Assembly (NCBI GenBank): GCA_023266695.1
Contig: JAHFPO010000018.1
Location: forward strand, 1 to 23,066
Direction: 5' to 3'
DNA length: 23,066 nucleotides
Source of the DNA: Hyphomicrobiales bacterium
GTDB taxonomy: Bacteria > Pseudomonadota > Alphaproteobacteria > Rhizobiales > Xanthobacteraceae
The notes beneath the pieces were generated by a model. It was not told the origin of the DNA, searched no databases, and saw only the letters and a list, made by a program, of their open reading frames with translations. Each line of letters starts with the position of its first letter. Position 1 is the stretch's first letter. Positions 13,732-22,535 of the stretch are shown one piece after another. Made by a program: the position numbers and the translations under genes.

Positions 13732-14897
13732 GCGCGTGCACCCCCGTGCGCGCCCGTTTGCGCGACCTCGTGTTCGAGCTCGGCGATCGCCTCGGCGCGC
13801 GGCCGCTTGCGCGTGAGCGCGACCAGCATGCCCATGCCATAGGCGAGCGAAATGAGCGACGAACCGCCATAGGAGATGAAGGGCAAGGTCATGCCCTTGG
13901 CCGGCAGGAGATGTAGGTTCACCGCCATCGCGATCGAGGATTGCAGGCCGAACAGGAGAGCCAGGCCCGCGACCGCGAGGCGTGCGAACGGATCCTCATC
14001 GCGCAGCGCATGGAAGAGCGCGCGCAGCACGACGAAGGCGAACAGGCCGACCACGATCAGGCAAAGTGCGATCCCGAATTCCTCGGCCGCCACCGCGAAG
14101 ATGAAGTCGGTATGTCCATCGGGGAGAATTCGCTTCACCGTCCCCTCGCCCGGGCCGCGGCCGAGCCAACCTCCGTGCACGAACGATTCGAGCGCGGTGT
14201 CGATCTGGAAGGTGTCGCCCGAGCCGGGATCGACGAAGCGACGGATGCGCGCCGCCACATGCGGGATAAAATGATAGGCGGCGGCGATGCCGGCGATGCC
14301 GGTGGTGAGAAGGCCAATCACCCAGGTCCAGGCAAGGCCGGAGAGAAAAAACAGCCCGCACCAGATCAGCACGATCAGCACGGTCTGTCCGAAATCGGGT
14401 TGCTGCACGAGCAGCGCGATCACGATGCCGAGGAGAGCGCAGGCGACGAGCGTGGCCGGCATTTCGGGCCGGCGCCCGCTCTCGGCGAAGGCCCAGGCGA
14501 CGAGCACCACGAATGCGGGCTTCAGGAACTCGGAAGGCTGCAGGCTCATGCCGAAGAAATTGATCCAGCGCCGCGCGCCCTTGACCTCCGGTCCGACCAC
14601 GAGCGTCGCAGCGACCAGCGCGAGGCTGATCAAGAAGACGATGAGCGCCGCTCGCCGGACCTGGCGCGGACTGAGCAGCGAGGTCGCCGTCAGCACCACG
14701 AGCGCCGGCGCGAGATAGATCGCCTGCCGGTTCACGAAGTGGAAGGGATCGAGGCCAAGACGGATCGCGACCGGCGGGCTCGCCGCCAGCAGGAGAACGA
14801 TGCCCACGAGCACGAGCGCGATGAGCGCACCGAGGAGCAGCCGGTCGACGGTCCACCACCATTCGCCGAGGAGCGTGCGCTCAGCCCGCGACATCAT
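13728..14897 (-). CDS. ftsW: Septal peptidoglycan polymerase FtsW (SEDS family)
   Basis: Polytopic membrane glycosyltransferase that polymerises lipid II at the septum together with FtsI. The 389 residues have about ten membrane helices and the SEDS signatures GARRWINFFGMSLQPSEF (107-124), PDGHTDFIFAVAAEEFG (259-275) and LPFISYGGSSL (338-348). Asp264 in HTDF matches the catalytic Asp described for RodA (Asp262 in E. coli); this assignment is by motif. The division context (murD before, murG after) argues for FtsW rather than RodA. The start MMSR overlaps the murD stop (ATGATGA at 14897), so either of two adjacent ATGs could be used. Confidence 0.97.
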   Translation of the reverse strand: MMSRAERTLLGEWWWTVDRLLLGALIALVLVGIVLLLAASPPVAIRLGLDPFHFVNRQAIYLAPALVVLTATSLLSPRQVRRAALIVFLISLALVAATLVVGPEVKGARRWINFFGMSLQPSEFLKPAFVVLVAWAFAESGRRPEMPATLVACALLGIVIALLVQQPDFGQTVLIVLIWCGLFFLSGLAWTWVIGLLTTGIAGIAAAYHFIPHVAARIRRFVDPGSGDTFQIDTALESFVHGGWLGRGPGEGTVKRILPDGHTDFIFAVAAEEFGIALCLIVVGLFAFVVLRALFHALRDEDPFARLAVAGLALLFGLQSSIAMAVNLHLLPAKGMTLPFISYGGSSLISLAYGMGMLVALTRKRPRAEAIAELEHEVAQTGAHGGARA

Positions 14898-16315
14898 GAT
14901 ACGGTCTCCTTTTCCGCACCCACGACGACTACTCCAGGAATCGCACGAACGAGTTTACGGAAGGTATCCCCGCGCACCTCGAAGTTCGGAAACTGGTCGA
15001 AGCTCGCGCAGGCCGGAGACAACAGCACGACCGGTTCCTTCGCCGGCGAGCGTTCCGCGTCCTCTGTCGCGATCTCGACCGCGCGCTCGAGCGTGCCCAC
15101 GATCTCGTATTGCACGACACCCTCGATCGAGGCGGCGAAATCCCGCGCCGCCTCGCCGATGAGGTAGGCCTTGCGGATGCGATGGAAATAGCCTTCCAGC
15201 ACCTTCAGTCCGCCCTGCTTCGCACGCCCGCCGGCGATCCAGAAAATATCGGAGAAGCTCGCCAGCGCCCGCGCCGCGGCATCCACATTGGTCGCCTTGG
15301 AATCGTTGATGAACAGGATCGCGCCCTTGCAGCCGACCTCCTGCATGCGATGGGCGAGGCCGGGGAAACTCTTCAAGGCGATGGCGATTTCGTGCGCGGG
15401 AACGCCGAACGAGCGCGCCGCGGCGTAAGCGCATGCCGCATTCTGGGCATTGTGCACGCCGCGCAGGTTGCCGATGCCGGAAAGCGGGATGGAAGAGCGC
15501 TCCTTGCCGTCCTCGGCGTCCACCAGACGCTCGCCCTCGAGATAGATGCCGGAGAGAGCGCGCCGGCGCATGGATACGCGCACCACGCGGGTGCCGGCCC
15601 GCTCGGCATGGTCGGCGATCGCCTGACAATATTCGTCGTCCACGCCGATGACGGCCGTGCCCGCCCGCTCGACGCCCGCGATCAGCCGCTCCTTGATCGC
15701 AACGTAATTCGCCAGGGTACCATGGCGATCGAGATGATCGGGGGCGAGATTGAGGAGGATGCCGACGCTTGGATCGAGCGTCGGGGCGAGATCGATCTGG
15801 AACGAGGAGCATTCGATGACGTGAACGCGGGCTTGACTCGGCGGCGCGAGCGAGAGGATGGGCGTGCCGAGATTGCCGCCGACCGCGACCTCGCGCCCGG
15901 CCTTCGCCAGCACATGGCCGAGGAGCGCGGTGGTCGTGGACTTGCCGTTGGTGCCGGTGATGGCGGCGAAGGGTGAACGGGTGGCGAGCGCGCGCCGCTG
16001 GCGGCAGAACAATTCGATGTCGCCGATGACTTCGACCACCGCCAGGTGGGCGAGCTTGACCGACCAGTGCATCTCAGGATGGGTGAGCGAAACGCCCGGC
16101 GAGAGAATTAATGCGGCGATGGTCTTCCAGTCGATCTCGCGCAAATTCCGGGTCGTATAACCCTTCGCCGCCGCTTCCGCGACCTTCGCCGCCTGATCGT
16201 CGAAGGCGATGACCGACGCCCCGCCGGCGGCGAGCGCCGCGCAGGTCGAGAGCCCGGAAGCGCCCAGTCCGAACACGGCGACGGTGCGGCCGCGAAAAAC
16301 GGTGACGGGAGTCAT
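14894..16315 (-). CDS. murD: UDP-N-acetylmuramoylalanine-D-glutamate ligase MurD
   Basis: Adds D-Glu to UDP-MurNAc-L-Ala. The 473 residues show an N-terminal Rossmann-like VFGLGASGLST (14-24), the P-loop GTNGKST (121-127), NLAPDHLDRHGT (189-200) with the downstream Lys of YVAIKERL (the carbamylated-lysine position), HRMQEVG (332-338, slightly variant HRME/Q motif) and NDSKATN (337-343 region). Order and length fit the family; E. coli MurD has 438 residues, and alphaproteobacterial versions are commonly somewhat longer. The gene begins 15 bases after mraY and overlaps ftsW by ATGA. Confidence 0.98.
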   Translation of the reverse strand: MTPVTVFRGRTVAVFGLGASGLSTCAALAAGGASVIAFDDQAAKVAEAAAKGYTTRNLREIDWKTIAALILSPGVSLTHPEMHWSVKLAHLAVVEVIGDIELFCRQRRALATRSPFAAITGTNGKSTTTALLGHVLAKAGREVAVGGNLGTPILSLAPPSQARVHVIECSSFQIDLAPTLDPSVGILLNLAPDHLDRHGTLANYVAIKERLIAGVERAGTAVIGVDDEYCQAIADHAERAGTRVVRVSMRRRALSGIYLEGERLVDAEDGKERSSIPLSGIGNLRGVHNAQNAACAYAAARSFGVPAHEIAIALKSFPGLAHRMQEVGCKGAILFINDSKATNVDAAARALASFSDIFWIAGGRAKQGGLKVLEGYFHRIRKAYLIGEAARDFAASIEGVVQYEIVGTLERAVEIATEDAERSPAKEPVVLLSPACASFDQFPNFEVRGDTFRKLVRAIPGVVVVGAEKETVS

Positions 16316-16330
16316 CGCTCGCTTCGATCC

Positions 16331-17425
16331 TCAACGCAGCTTCAGCGTCGAAAGCCCCAGCAGCGCGAGCACGATGGCGACGATCCAGAACCGGATCACG
16401 ATCTGCGCCTCGGTCCAGCCGAGCTGCTCGAAATGGTGGTGGACCGGCGCCATCTTGAAGACGCGCTTGCCGGTGAGCTTGAAGGAGACCACCTGCACGA
16501 TCACCGAAACCGCCTCCAGCACGAACAGGCCGCCGATGATCGCGAGTGCGATCTCGTGCTTGGTCGCCACCGCGATCGCGCCCAGGAGGCCGCCGAGCGA
16601 GAGCGAGCCGGTGTCGCCCATGAAGATCGAGGCGGGCGGCGCGTTGAACCACAGGAATCCTAGCCCCGCGCCGATCATCGCGCCGCACACCACGGCGAGT
16701 TCGCCCGCGCCCGAGACGTGGCGGATCTGCAGATAGTCCGAGAACACCACATTGCCGACGAGGTAGGCGATGAGCGCGAAGCTCGCCGCCGCGATCATCA
16801 CCGGCACGATGGCGAGCCCGTCGAGCCCGTCGGTCAGATTCACCGCGTTGCCGGCCCCGACGATCACGAAGGCACCGAGCACGACGAAGAACCAGCCGAG
16901 ATTGATGACGAGATCCTTGAACAGGGGAAATGCGATCGAGGTCGACAGCGGCGCGCGGCCGATCTGCACCATGACGATCACCGCCGCCCCGGCGATGACG
17001 GCTTCGAGCGCGAGCCGCGTGCGCGCCGAGAGACCCTGGGCCGAGCTATTCGTGATCTTGAGATAGTCGTCGTAGAACCCGATCCCGCCGAAGCCGAGCG
17101 TGACCGCGAGCACCACCCAGACGTAACCATTGGCGAGGTTCGCCCACAGGAGCGTCGCCACCACCAGCCCGGAGAGAATCATCAGCCCGCCCATGGTGGG
17201 CGTGCCTTTCTTGGTCACGAGATGGGATTGCGGCCCGTCGTTGCGGATCGGCTGGCCCCTGCCCTGGGTCACGCGCAGACGCTCGATGATCATCGGCCCG
17301 AACAGAAAGACGAACAAGAGCGCCGTCACCACCGCCCCGCCGGTGCGGAAGGTGATGTAGCGAAACACGTTGAGCGGCCCGAGAATTTCGGAGACGTTCG
17401 AAAATTGGGATAGCCAGTAGAGCAC
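16331..17425 (-). CDS. mraY: Phospho-N-acetylmuramoyl-pentapeptide transferase MraY
   Basis: Integral membrane enzyme that moves phospho-MurNAc-pentapeptide to undecaprenyl phosphate, forming lipid I. The 364 residues have about ten membrane helices and the cytoplasmic-loop motifs HLVTKKGTPTMGG (68-80), the Asp pair FYDD (Asp119, Asp120), NAVNLTDGLDGLA (194-205 region), GDTGS (270-274) and the histidine loop PVHHHFE (327-333). Start is the GTG at 17425: the preceding AAGGAGG and the MLYWL start agree with MraY N-termini, and no ATG is suitably placed. The gene follows murF after 10 bases. Confidence 0.98.
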   Translation of the reverse strand: MLYWLSQFSNVSEILGPLNVFRYITFRTGGAVVTALLFVFLFGPMIIERLRVTQGRGQPIRNDGPQSHLVTKKGTPTMGGLMILSGLVVATLLWANLANGYVWVVLAVTLGFGGIGFYDDYLKITNSSAQGLSARTRLALEAVIAGAAVIVMVQIGRAPLSTSIAFPLFKDLVINLGWFFVVLGAFVIVGAGNAVNLTDGLDGLAIVPVMIAAASFALIAYLVGNVVFSDYLQIRHVSGAGELAVVCGAMIGAGLGFLWFNAPPASIFMGDTGSLSLGGLLGAIAVATKHEIALAIIGGLFVLEAVSVIVQVVSFKLTGKRVFKMAPVHHHFEQLGWTEAQIVIRFWIVAIVLALLGLSTLKLR

Positions 17426-17429
17426 GATG

Positions 17430-17436
17430 CCTCCTT
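17430..17436 (-). promoter_or_regulatory. mraY ribosome-binding site fused to the murF stop codon
   Basis: AAGGAGG on the minus strand lies 4 bases before the GTG start of mraY and shares its first A with the murF stop codon (TGAAGGAGG). It is the strongest ribosome-binding site seen in the window and decides the GTG start. Confidence 0.75.
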
Positions 17437-18875
17437 CAGGCTGTCACGTCCGCGGCCGGTGCGCGCGCGCGGAACCGGTCGGTCAGGGTTTTCACGATCA
17501 GGGCCATGCGGCTGGCGTTCGATCCCTTGACCATGACCGCATCGCCGGGACGAAGCACCGCCACGATCTCCGATTCGAGCAGATTCGCGGTCTCCGCATA
17601 GCCGCCGCGCCGCGCCGCAGGCAAGGCATCCCATAGTTCACGCATGAAGGGACCGGCGCAGAATACCAGGTCCACGCCCGCCGCCACGACGGCTTCGGCG
17701 AGCGCGCGATGGTGGGCGCGGGCTTCAACCCCCAGCTCCAGCATGTCGCCGAGCACGGCGATGCGCCGGCCGCGCGCACCGACCGCGGCCTGGCCGAGCA
17801 CATCCAGCGCCGCGCGCATGGAGGCGGGATTGGCGTTGTAGCTCTCGTCGATCAAGAGCGCCTCGCCGGTTCCGAGATCGAGCACGATACGGTCCCCGCG
17901 GCCGGGCGGAGGGGCAAGCCCGGCGAGCGCCATCGCGACAATCGCGAGATCGGCGCCCATGAGCTTGGCGCAAGCGAGCACCGCCAGGCTGTTCTGCACC
18001 AGATGGCGGCCGGGCATGCCGATCTTGTAGGCGATCTCGTCGCCGAGGATCACCGCGCGCACGGTCGAACAGTCGGCTTCCAACGCTTGATCGAGAAGGC
18101 GCGCTTCGGCTTGTGTATGCGCGCCGAAGCCGATCACCCGTTGCACGCCCGCCGCCCGGGCGGCGGCGGCGAGACGCTCGAAATGTGGATTGTCGCGTGG
18201 CAGCACCGCGGCGCCGCCGGTCTCGACGCCCGCGAAGATTTCCGCCTTGGCGTCGGCGATCGCCTCCACGCCGGAGAAAAACTCGAGATGCACCGGCTCC
18301 ACCGCGGTGATGATCGCGACGTGCGGACGCACCAGGCGGGAAAGCGGCGTGATCTCGCCGGCATGATTCATGCCGAGCTCGAAGGCGGCGAAGCGCGCGC
18401 TCGCGGGCAAGCGCGCGAGCGACAGGGGCACGCCCCAGTGGTTATTAAAGGAGGCGACCGAGGCGTGGGTCTCGCCTTCGCGCGCGAGCGCGAGGCGGAG
18501 CGCCTCCTTGGTGCCGGTCTTGCCGGCCGAACCGGTGACGGCGGCGATCCTCGCTTGTGATCGCATCCGCGCGGCGCGGGCGAGCGCGCGCAAGGCCTCG
18601 AGCACATCGGCGACGACCAGAAGGGCCGCGCCCGCCGGCATGGCGCCAAGCTTCTCCTCGGCGACGACGGCGAGCGCCGCGCCGTGCGCGAGCGCATCGG
18701 CGACATAGTCGTGGCCGTCGACGCGATCGCCCTTGATGGCGAAGAAGACCGCGTCGCGCTCGGCGGTCCGGCTATCGATGGAAATCCCGGTGATGGCCTT
18801 GCCCGGTTGCCCGTGGAGGCGGCCACCGGTCGCCGCGACGAGCGCATCGAGCGTCCACAGCGGATCGCTCATCAT
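17436..18875 (-). CDS. murF: UDP-N-acetylmuramoyl-tripeptide-D-alanyl-D-alanine ligase MurF
   Basis: Adds the D-Ala-D-Ala made by Ddl to UDP-MurNAc-tripeptide, completing the pentapeptide. The 479 residues show the P-loop GSAGKT (115-120), FNNHWGVPLSL, FELGMNHAGEI (165-175), the carbamylated-lysine candidate Lys210 in ADAKAEIF, and DESYNANP (343-350), which is diagnostic for MurF. The start MMSD overlaps the murE stop (ATGATGA), leaving two adjacent ATGs possible. The stop codon forms part of the mraY ribosome-binding site. Confidence 0.98.
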   Translation of the reverse strand: MMSDPLWTLDALVAATGGRLHGQPGKAITGISIDSRTAERDAVFFAIKGDRVDGHDYVADALAHGAALAVVAEEKLGAMPAGAALLVVADVLEALRALARAARMRSQARIAAVTGSAGKTGTKEALRLALAREGETHASVASFNNHWGVPLSLARLPASARFAAFELGMNHAGEITPLSRLVRPHVAIITAVEPVHLEFFSGVEAIADAKAEIFAGVETGGAAVLPRDNPHFERLAAAARAAGVQRVIGFGAHTQAEARLLDQALEADCSTVRAVILGDEIAYKIGMPGRHLVQNSLAVLACAKLMGADLAIVAMALAGLAPPPGRGDRIVLDLGTGEALLIDESYNANPASMRAALDVLGQAAVGARGRRIAVLGDMLELGVEARAHHRALAEAVVAAGVDLVFCAGPFMRELWDALPAARRGGYAETANLLESEIVAVLRPGDAVMVKGSNASRMALIVKTLTDRFRARAPAADVTA

Positions 18876-20329
18876 TTCCCCTCCCCGAGGGCCGCGCGCA
18901 CTACCGCGTGATCCGAGAATGGCACTGTCCGGTCGCCCAGGATTTGGCCGGTTTCATGTCCCTTGCCGGCGACGAGCAGCACGTCGCCGGAGGAAAGCTC
19001 CGCGACTGCGGCCTTGATCGCCGCCGCCCGATCGCCGATCTCGACGGCGCCGGGCGCAGCCTGAAGGATCGCCCGGCGGATCGCGGCCGGGTCTTCGGTG
19101 CGCGGATTGTCGTCGGTGACGATGACGCGGGTCGCGCGCCGGACCGCGATCTCGCCCATCAGCGGGCGCTTGCCGGGGTCGCGGTCGCCGCCGCAGCCGA
19201 ACACGACGAGGAGCCGCTTGGCATAGGGTCTGAGCGCATCGAGAGCGTTGGCGAGCGCATCCGGCGTATGAGCATAGTCGACGAAGATCGGTGCACCGTT
19301 CTTCTCGGCGACCCGTTCAAGACGGCCGGTGGCGCCGGTGAGTGTTTCGAGAGCCGCCAGCGCATCGGCGGCCGCGGCGCCGGTGGCGATCGCGAGACCC
19401 GCGGCCACCAGCGCATTGGAGACCTGAAAGGCGCCGACCAGCGGAAACTTCACGCGCCGGTCCTTGCCGCCGGCGCGAATGGTGAGAATTTCGCCAAATC
19501 CCTCCGTTGCCGTCTCACACAAGCCGAGGTCCTCGCCCTTGCGGCCGACGGAGACGAGGCGAAGACCGCGCTCGGACGCGATCGTCGCGATGATGCCTGC
19601 TTCCGCGCTGTCGGCATTGACGACCGCCGCAGCGCCTGTGGGCAGTAACGTGTCAAACAGCCTGAGCTTCGCCGTCCGATAGGCCTCAAGCGTCTTGTGA
19701 TAGTCGAGATGATCGCGCGTGAGGTTGGTGAAGGCGCCGGCGGCAAGCCGGACGCCATCGAGGCGGCGTTGGTCGAGGCCGTGGGAGGAAGCCTCGAGGG
19801 CGAGATGGGTCACGCCTTCGCCCGTGAGCCGGTCGAGCAACTGATGCAGTGCCACCGGATCGGGCGTGGTCAGGCTGCCCTTGATCTCGCCCGCCGGCGC
19901 GACCAGGCCGAGGGTGCCGAGGCTCGCGGCTTTGTTCCCGAGCGCCGCCCAGATCTGGCGGGTGAAGGCGACCACCGAAGTCTTGCCATTGGTGCCGGTG
20001 ACCGCAGCGACGGTCGCGGGCTGGCGCGGGTGGCGCCGCGCCGCCGCGCCGGCGAGACCGGCGCGCGCGTCGGCGACGCGTATATAAGGAGTGGGTTTCT
20101 GCAGATCGGCGGGGCGCTCGCCTTCGCCGATGACGGCGGCGGCGCCACGCCTTGCCGCATCGGCGGCATACCGGAGCCCGTCGGCGCGGGAGCCCGCGAC
20201 CGCGACGAACACCATGCCCGGCTTCACTTGCCGGCTGTCGGCGGTGAGGCCCGCGACCGCGATCCCGGCCGGCGTCTGTTCGCCTTCGGGGCCGAGGAGA
20301 TCGCGGAGTTCGAGCTGTTTCCCCGGCAT
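18872..20329 (-). CDS. murE: UDP-N-acetylmuramoyl-L-alanyl-D-glutamate-2,6-diaminopimelate ligase MurE
   Basis: Adds meso-diaminopimelate to UDP-MurNAc-L-Ala-D-Glu. The 485 residues have the P-loop TGTNGKTS (111-118), LEASSHGLDQRRLDGV, TNLTRDHLDYH (201-211), the carbamylated Lys221 candidate in TAKLRLF, DYAHTPDAL and DNPRTEDP (407-414). DNPR is the meso-diaminopimelate-selecting motif (lysine-adding enzymes differ here), so the peptidoglycan is predicted to be the A1gamma type normal for Gram-negatives. The ATG at 20329 follows ftsI by 25 bases, the longest gap in the run before ftsZ apart from ftsA-ftsZ. It has no clear Shine-Dalgarno sequence. Confidence 0.98.
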   Translation of the reverse strand: MPGKQLELRDLLGPEGEQTPAGIAVAGLTADSRQVKPGMVFVAVAGSRADGLRYAADAARRGAAAVIGEGERPADLQKPTPYIRVADARAGLAGAAARRHPRQPATVAAVTGTNGKTSVVAFTRQIWAALGNKAASLGTLGLVAPAGEIKGSLTTPDPVALHQLLDRLTGEGVTHLALEASSHGLDQRRLDGVRLAAGAFTNLTRDHLDYHKTLEAYRTAKLRLFDTLLPTGAAAVVNADSAEAGIIATIASERGLRLVSVGRKGEDLGLCETATEGFGEILTIRAGGKDRRVKFPLVGAFQVSNALVAAGLAIATGAAAADALAALETLTGATGRLERVAEKNGAPIFVDYAHTPDALANALDALRPYAKRLLVVFGCGGDRDPGKRPLMGEIAVRRATRVIVTDDNPRTEDPAAIRRAILQAAPGAVEIGDRAAAIKAAVAELSSGDVLLVAGKGHETGQILGDRTVPFSDHAVVRAALGEGK

Positions 20330-20354
20330 CGGTATGGTCCGATTGCTTCAGGCG

Positions 20355-22091
20355 TCAGTTCGCCGCCTGGCGCGCCGGCTTCAGCAGGCTCTCGGCGGAC
20401 GGAAGATCGGGCCTCGGTTTGAGACCCAAAAGCGGCGCGATGCGGGCGATGATCTTGCCCGCGGTCGGGACCGCATTGAGGCCGGAGGTCGCCTGACCCT
20501 TGGTCTCGGACGTCGCCTGCGGCTCGTCGAGCATGACGAGGGTGAGATAGCGCGGCTGGTCGACGGGAAACACCCCCATGAAGGCCGTGATCAGCTTGTC
20601 CTTGGCGTAGCGTCCGCGCACCACCTTCTCGGAGGTGCCGGTCTTGCCGCCTACATAATAGCCCTCGACCTCGGCGCGGCTCGCCGTGCCCTTCTCGACA
20701 TTGAGGCGCAGAAGATAGCGCATCTGGTCGCTGGTCTCGGATTTGATCACGCGCACGGCGAGCGAGCGCGCCTCTTCCTCCGTGCGCTTCAGGAAGGTCG
20801 GCGGAATGAGCTTGCCGCCGTTGACGAGCGCCGCCGTCGCCATCACCGCCTGCAGCGGCGCGACCGAGAGGCCGTGGCCGAAGGCGATGGTGACGGTGGA
20901 AAGCTCGCTCCAGTTCTTGGGGAGAAGCGGCTCGGCGCTCTCTGGCAGCTCCGTGCGCAGGCGATCGAGCTGGCCCATTTTCTTCAGGAAGGCGCGGTGG
21001 GCATCGATGCCGAGCGCGAGCGCCATCTTCGCGCTGCCGATGTTGGAGGAATGGGTGAAGATCTCGGGCACCGTGAGCACGCGGCGAAGCGCGTGGAAAT
21101 CGTCGACGGTGAAAGTGCCGTAGCGCAGGGGCTCGCGCGCGTCGAAGGTGGAAGCGAGCGTGACCTTGCCGGAATCGAGCGCCATGGCGACGGTGAGCGC
21201 CTTGTAGGTCGAGCCCATCTCGAACACGCCGGTGGTGAGACGGTTGAGCCGGCTGGGGTCGATCGAGCGCCCTGGCCGGTTCGGGTCGTAATCGGGGAGC
21301 GACACCAGGGCGAGGATCTCGCCGGTGCTGACGTCGAGGACGAGCCCGGCGGCGGCATTGGCCTTGTAGCGTTCCATGGCAGCGATGAGCTCGTCGCGCA
21401 TGGCATGCTGAACGGAAAGATCGAGGGCGAGCGCGACCGGCTCGAGCGCCCGTCCGCTCGCGAGCCCGGCCTGGTGCAATTCGGCAAGACCGCGCCCATC
21501 GATCCATTTTTCGAGACCGGCGGTGCCGGCATTGTCCACATTCACGTGGCCGAGCACATGGGCAGTTTCGGAGCCCGCCGGATAGACGCGCTTGCTCTCG
21601 CGCAGGAACCCCACCCCCGGGATGCCGAACTGATGGATCTCGGCCTGTTGTCGCGGTGTGATCTCACGCTTCAGCCACACGAAGCTGCGCTTCGACGCGA
21701 GCCGGTCGCGCACCTCGGTGGCGTCAAGATCGGGCAGCACGGCGGTGATGAGTTCGACCGCCTCGTCGACATCGATGATACGGCGCGGATCGCCATAGAG
21801 CGAGGCGGTCTTGACGTCGGTCGCGAGCAGCCGTCCGGCGCGGTCGAGAATGTCGGGCCGCGCGGCGGCGACGGCGTCGGATGCCGCGCCCCGGCGGGAA
21901 ATGTGGCTCTCGGGCGCGATGCCGAGATGGACCAGGCGAAGCGCGATCACGCCATAGACCGCGGCGAAACCAAGGATGAGGAGGCCGATGCGGAAGCGCG
22001 AAACCACGCCTGCCGAGGGCCTGAGCCACGGCCGCAGCCGGCGGAGAAAGCTCTCCGCCGATCCGGCTTCGAACTCGCGCGTGAACTGCAT
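20355..22091 (-). CDS. ftsI: Septal peptidoglycan transpeptidase FtsI (penicillin-binding protein 3)
   Basis: Class B PBP that cross-links septal peptidoglycan with FtsW; periplasmic, anchored in the inner membrane. The 578 residues start with a basic cytoplasmic tail and one membrane helix (about 35-58), then the PBP dimer domain with RPDILDRAGRLLAT (78-91), and the transpeptidase domain with all three active-site motifs: STYK (294-297, catalytic Ser294), SSN (348-350) and KTGT (483-486). The C-terminus is slightly Pro/Ala-rich. The ATG at 22091 is 4 bases after ftsL and has an AAGGGGA site about 10 bases upstream. Adjacent ftsL and murE match the universal dcw order. It is the expected beta-lactam target. 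Confidence 0.98.
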   Translation of the reverse strand: MQFTREFEAGSAESFLRRLRPWLRPSAGVVSRFRIGLLILGFAAVYGVIALRLVHLGIAPESHISRRGAASDAVAAARPDILDRAGRLLATDVKTASLYGDPRRIIDVDEAVELITAVLPDLDATEVRDRLASKRSFVWLKREITPRQQAEIHQFGIPGVGFLRESKRVYPAGSETAHVLGHVNVDNAGTAGLEKWIDGRGLAELHQAGLASGRALEPVALALDLSVQHAMRDELIAAMERYKANAAAGLVLDVSTGEILALVSLPDYDPNRPGRSIDPSRLNRLTTGVFEMGSTYKALTVAMALDSGKVTLASTFDAREPLRYGTFTVDDFHALRRVLTVPEIFTHSSNIGSAKMALALGIDAHRAFLKKMGQLDRLRTELPESAEPLLPKNWSELSTVTIAFGHGLSVAPLQAVMATAALVNGGKLIPPTFLKRTEEEARSLAVRVIKSETSDQMRYLLRLNVEKGTASRAEVEGYYVGGKTGTSEKVVRGRYAKDKLITAFMGVFPVDQPRYLTLVMLDEPQATSETKGQATSGLNAVPTAGKIIARIAPLLGLKPRPDLPSAESLLKPARQAAN

Positions 22092-22095
22092 CGTC

Positions 22096-22524
22096 TCAGT
22101 TCCCCTTGCGGACCGAGCCGGTCGTCTCGGGCGCGCCGCCGCCGTTCTGCGAGCGCAGGAACTCGCCGAGTGAATCCCTTTTCGCTTCTTCCCACGCCGG
22201 CAAGGTCTCGAGGAATTCGCCGATCGGATCGCCCTCGCCCACGCCTTTCGGCTTTTCGGGCAAGCGGGCGAAGCCGTCGATGCGCGAGACGTCGAGCGGC
22301 TTCATGCCAAGATGGCGGGTGGCGAGGTCCTGGATGCGTTGCGGCGCCGAGAGCCGGGTCCATTCGGCGCGCAGCGCCGCGATCTTCTCGCGCTCGCTGC
22401 GGATCTCGGCGAGCAGCTTGGCGGAATGCTGCGCCTCGTAGGTCGAGCCGTACTTGACCTTGTAGACCCCCACCGCCGCGGCGACGAGACAGACGATGGC
22501 GAGAAGATGGATGACGCGCAGCAT
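22096..22524 (-). CDS. ftsL: Cell division protein FtsL
   Basis: Small bitopic divisome protein that works with FtsB and FtsQ to activate FtsW-FtsI. The 142 residues have a very short cytoplasmic end, a membrane helix at about 3-20 (RVIHLLAIVCLVAAAVGVYK), and a periplasmic heptad-rich coiled coil at about 27-62 (AQHSAKLLAEIRSEREKIA and on), followed by APQRIQDLATRHLGMKPL, the conserved end of the FtsL coiled coil. A Pro/Gly-rich C-terminal tail carries little signal. Identity rests on architecture, that motif and position between rsmH and ftsI. The ATG at 22524 has a GGAGGTGA site that includes the rsmH stop codon, with 3 bases between the genes. Confidence 0.93.
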   Translation of the reverse strand: MLRVIHLLAIVCLVAAAVGVYKVKYGSTYEAQHSAKLLAEIRSEREKIAALRAEWTRLSAPQRIQDLATRHLGMKPLDVSRIDGFARLPEKPKGVGEGDPIGEFLETLPAWEEAKRDSLGEFLRSQNGGGAPETTGSVRKGN

Positions 22525-22527
22525 CTC

Positions 22528-22535
22528 TCACCTCC
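22528..22535 (-). promoter_or_regulatory. ftsL ribosome-binding site overlapping the rsmH stop codon
   Basis: GGAGGTGA on the minus strand, with its TGA being the rsmH stop; the GGAGG core is 6 bases before the ftsL ATG. It fixes the ftsL start and suggests coupling to rsmH. Confidence 0.7.

Noticed and set aside
20091..22457. 788-codon plus-strand open frame opposite murE, ftsI and ftsL
   Set aside because: It is the antisense shadow of clear genes with catalytic motifs on the minus strand. Its composition (Arg, Gly, His, Asp rich, low complexity) is what GC-rich complementary frames give, and it has no recognisable domain.
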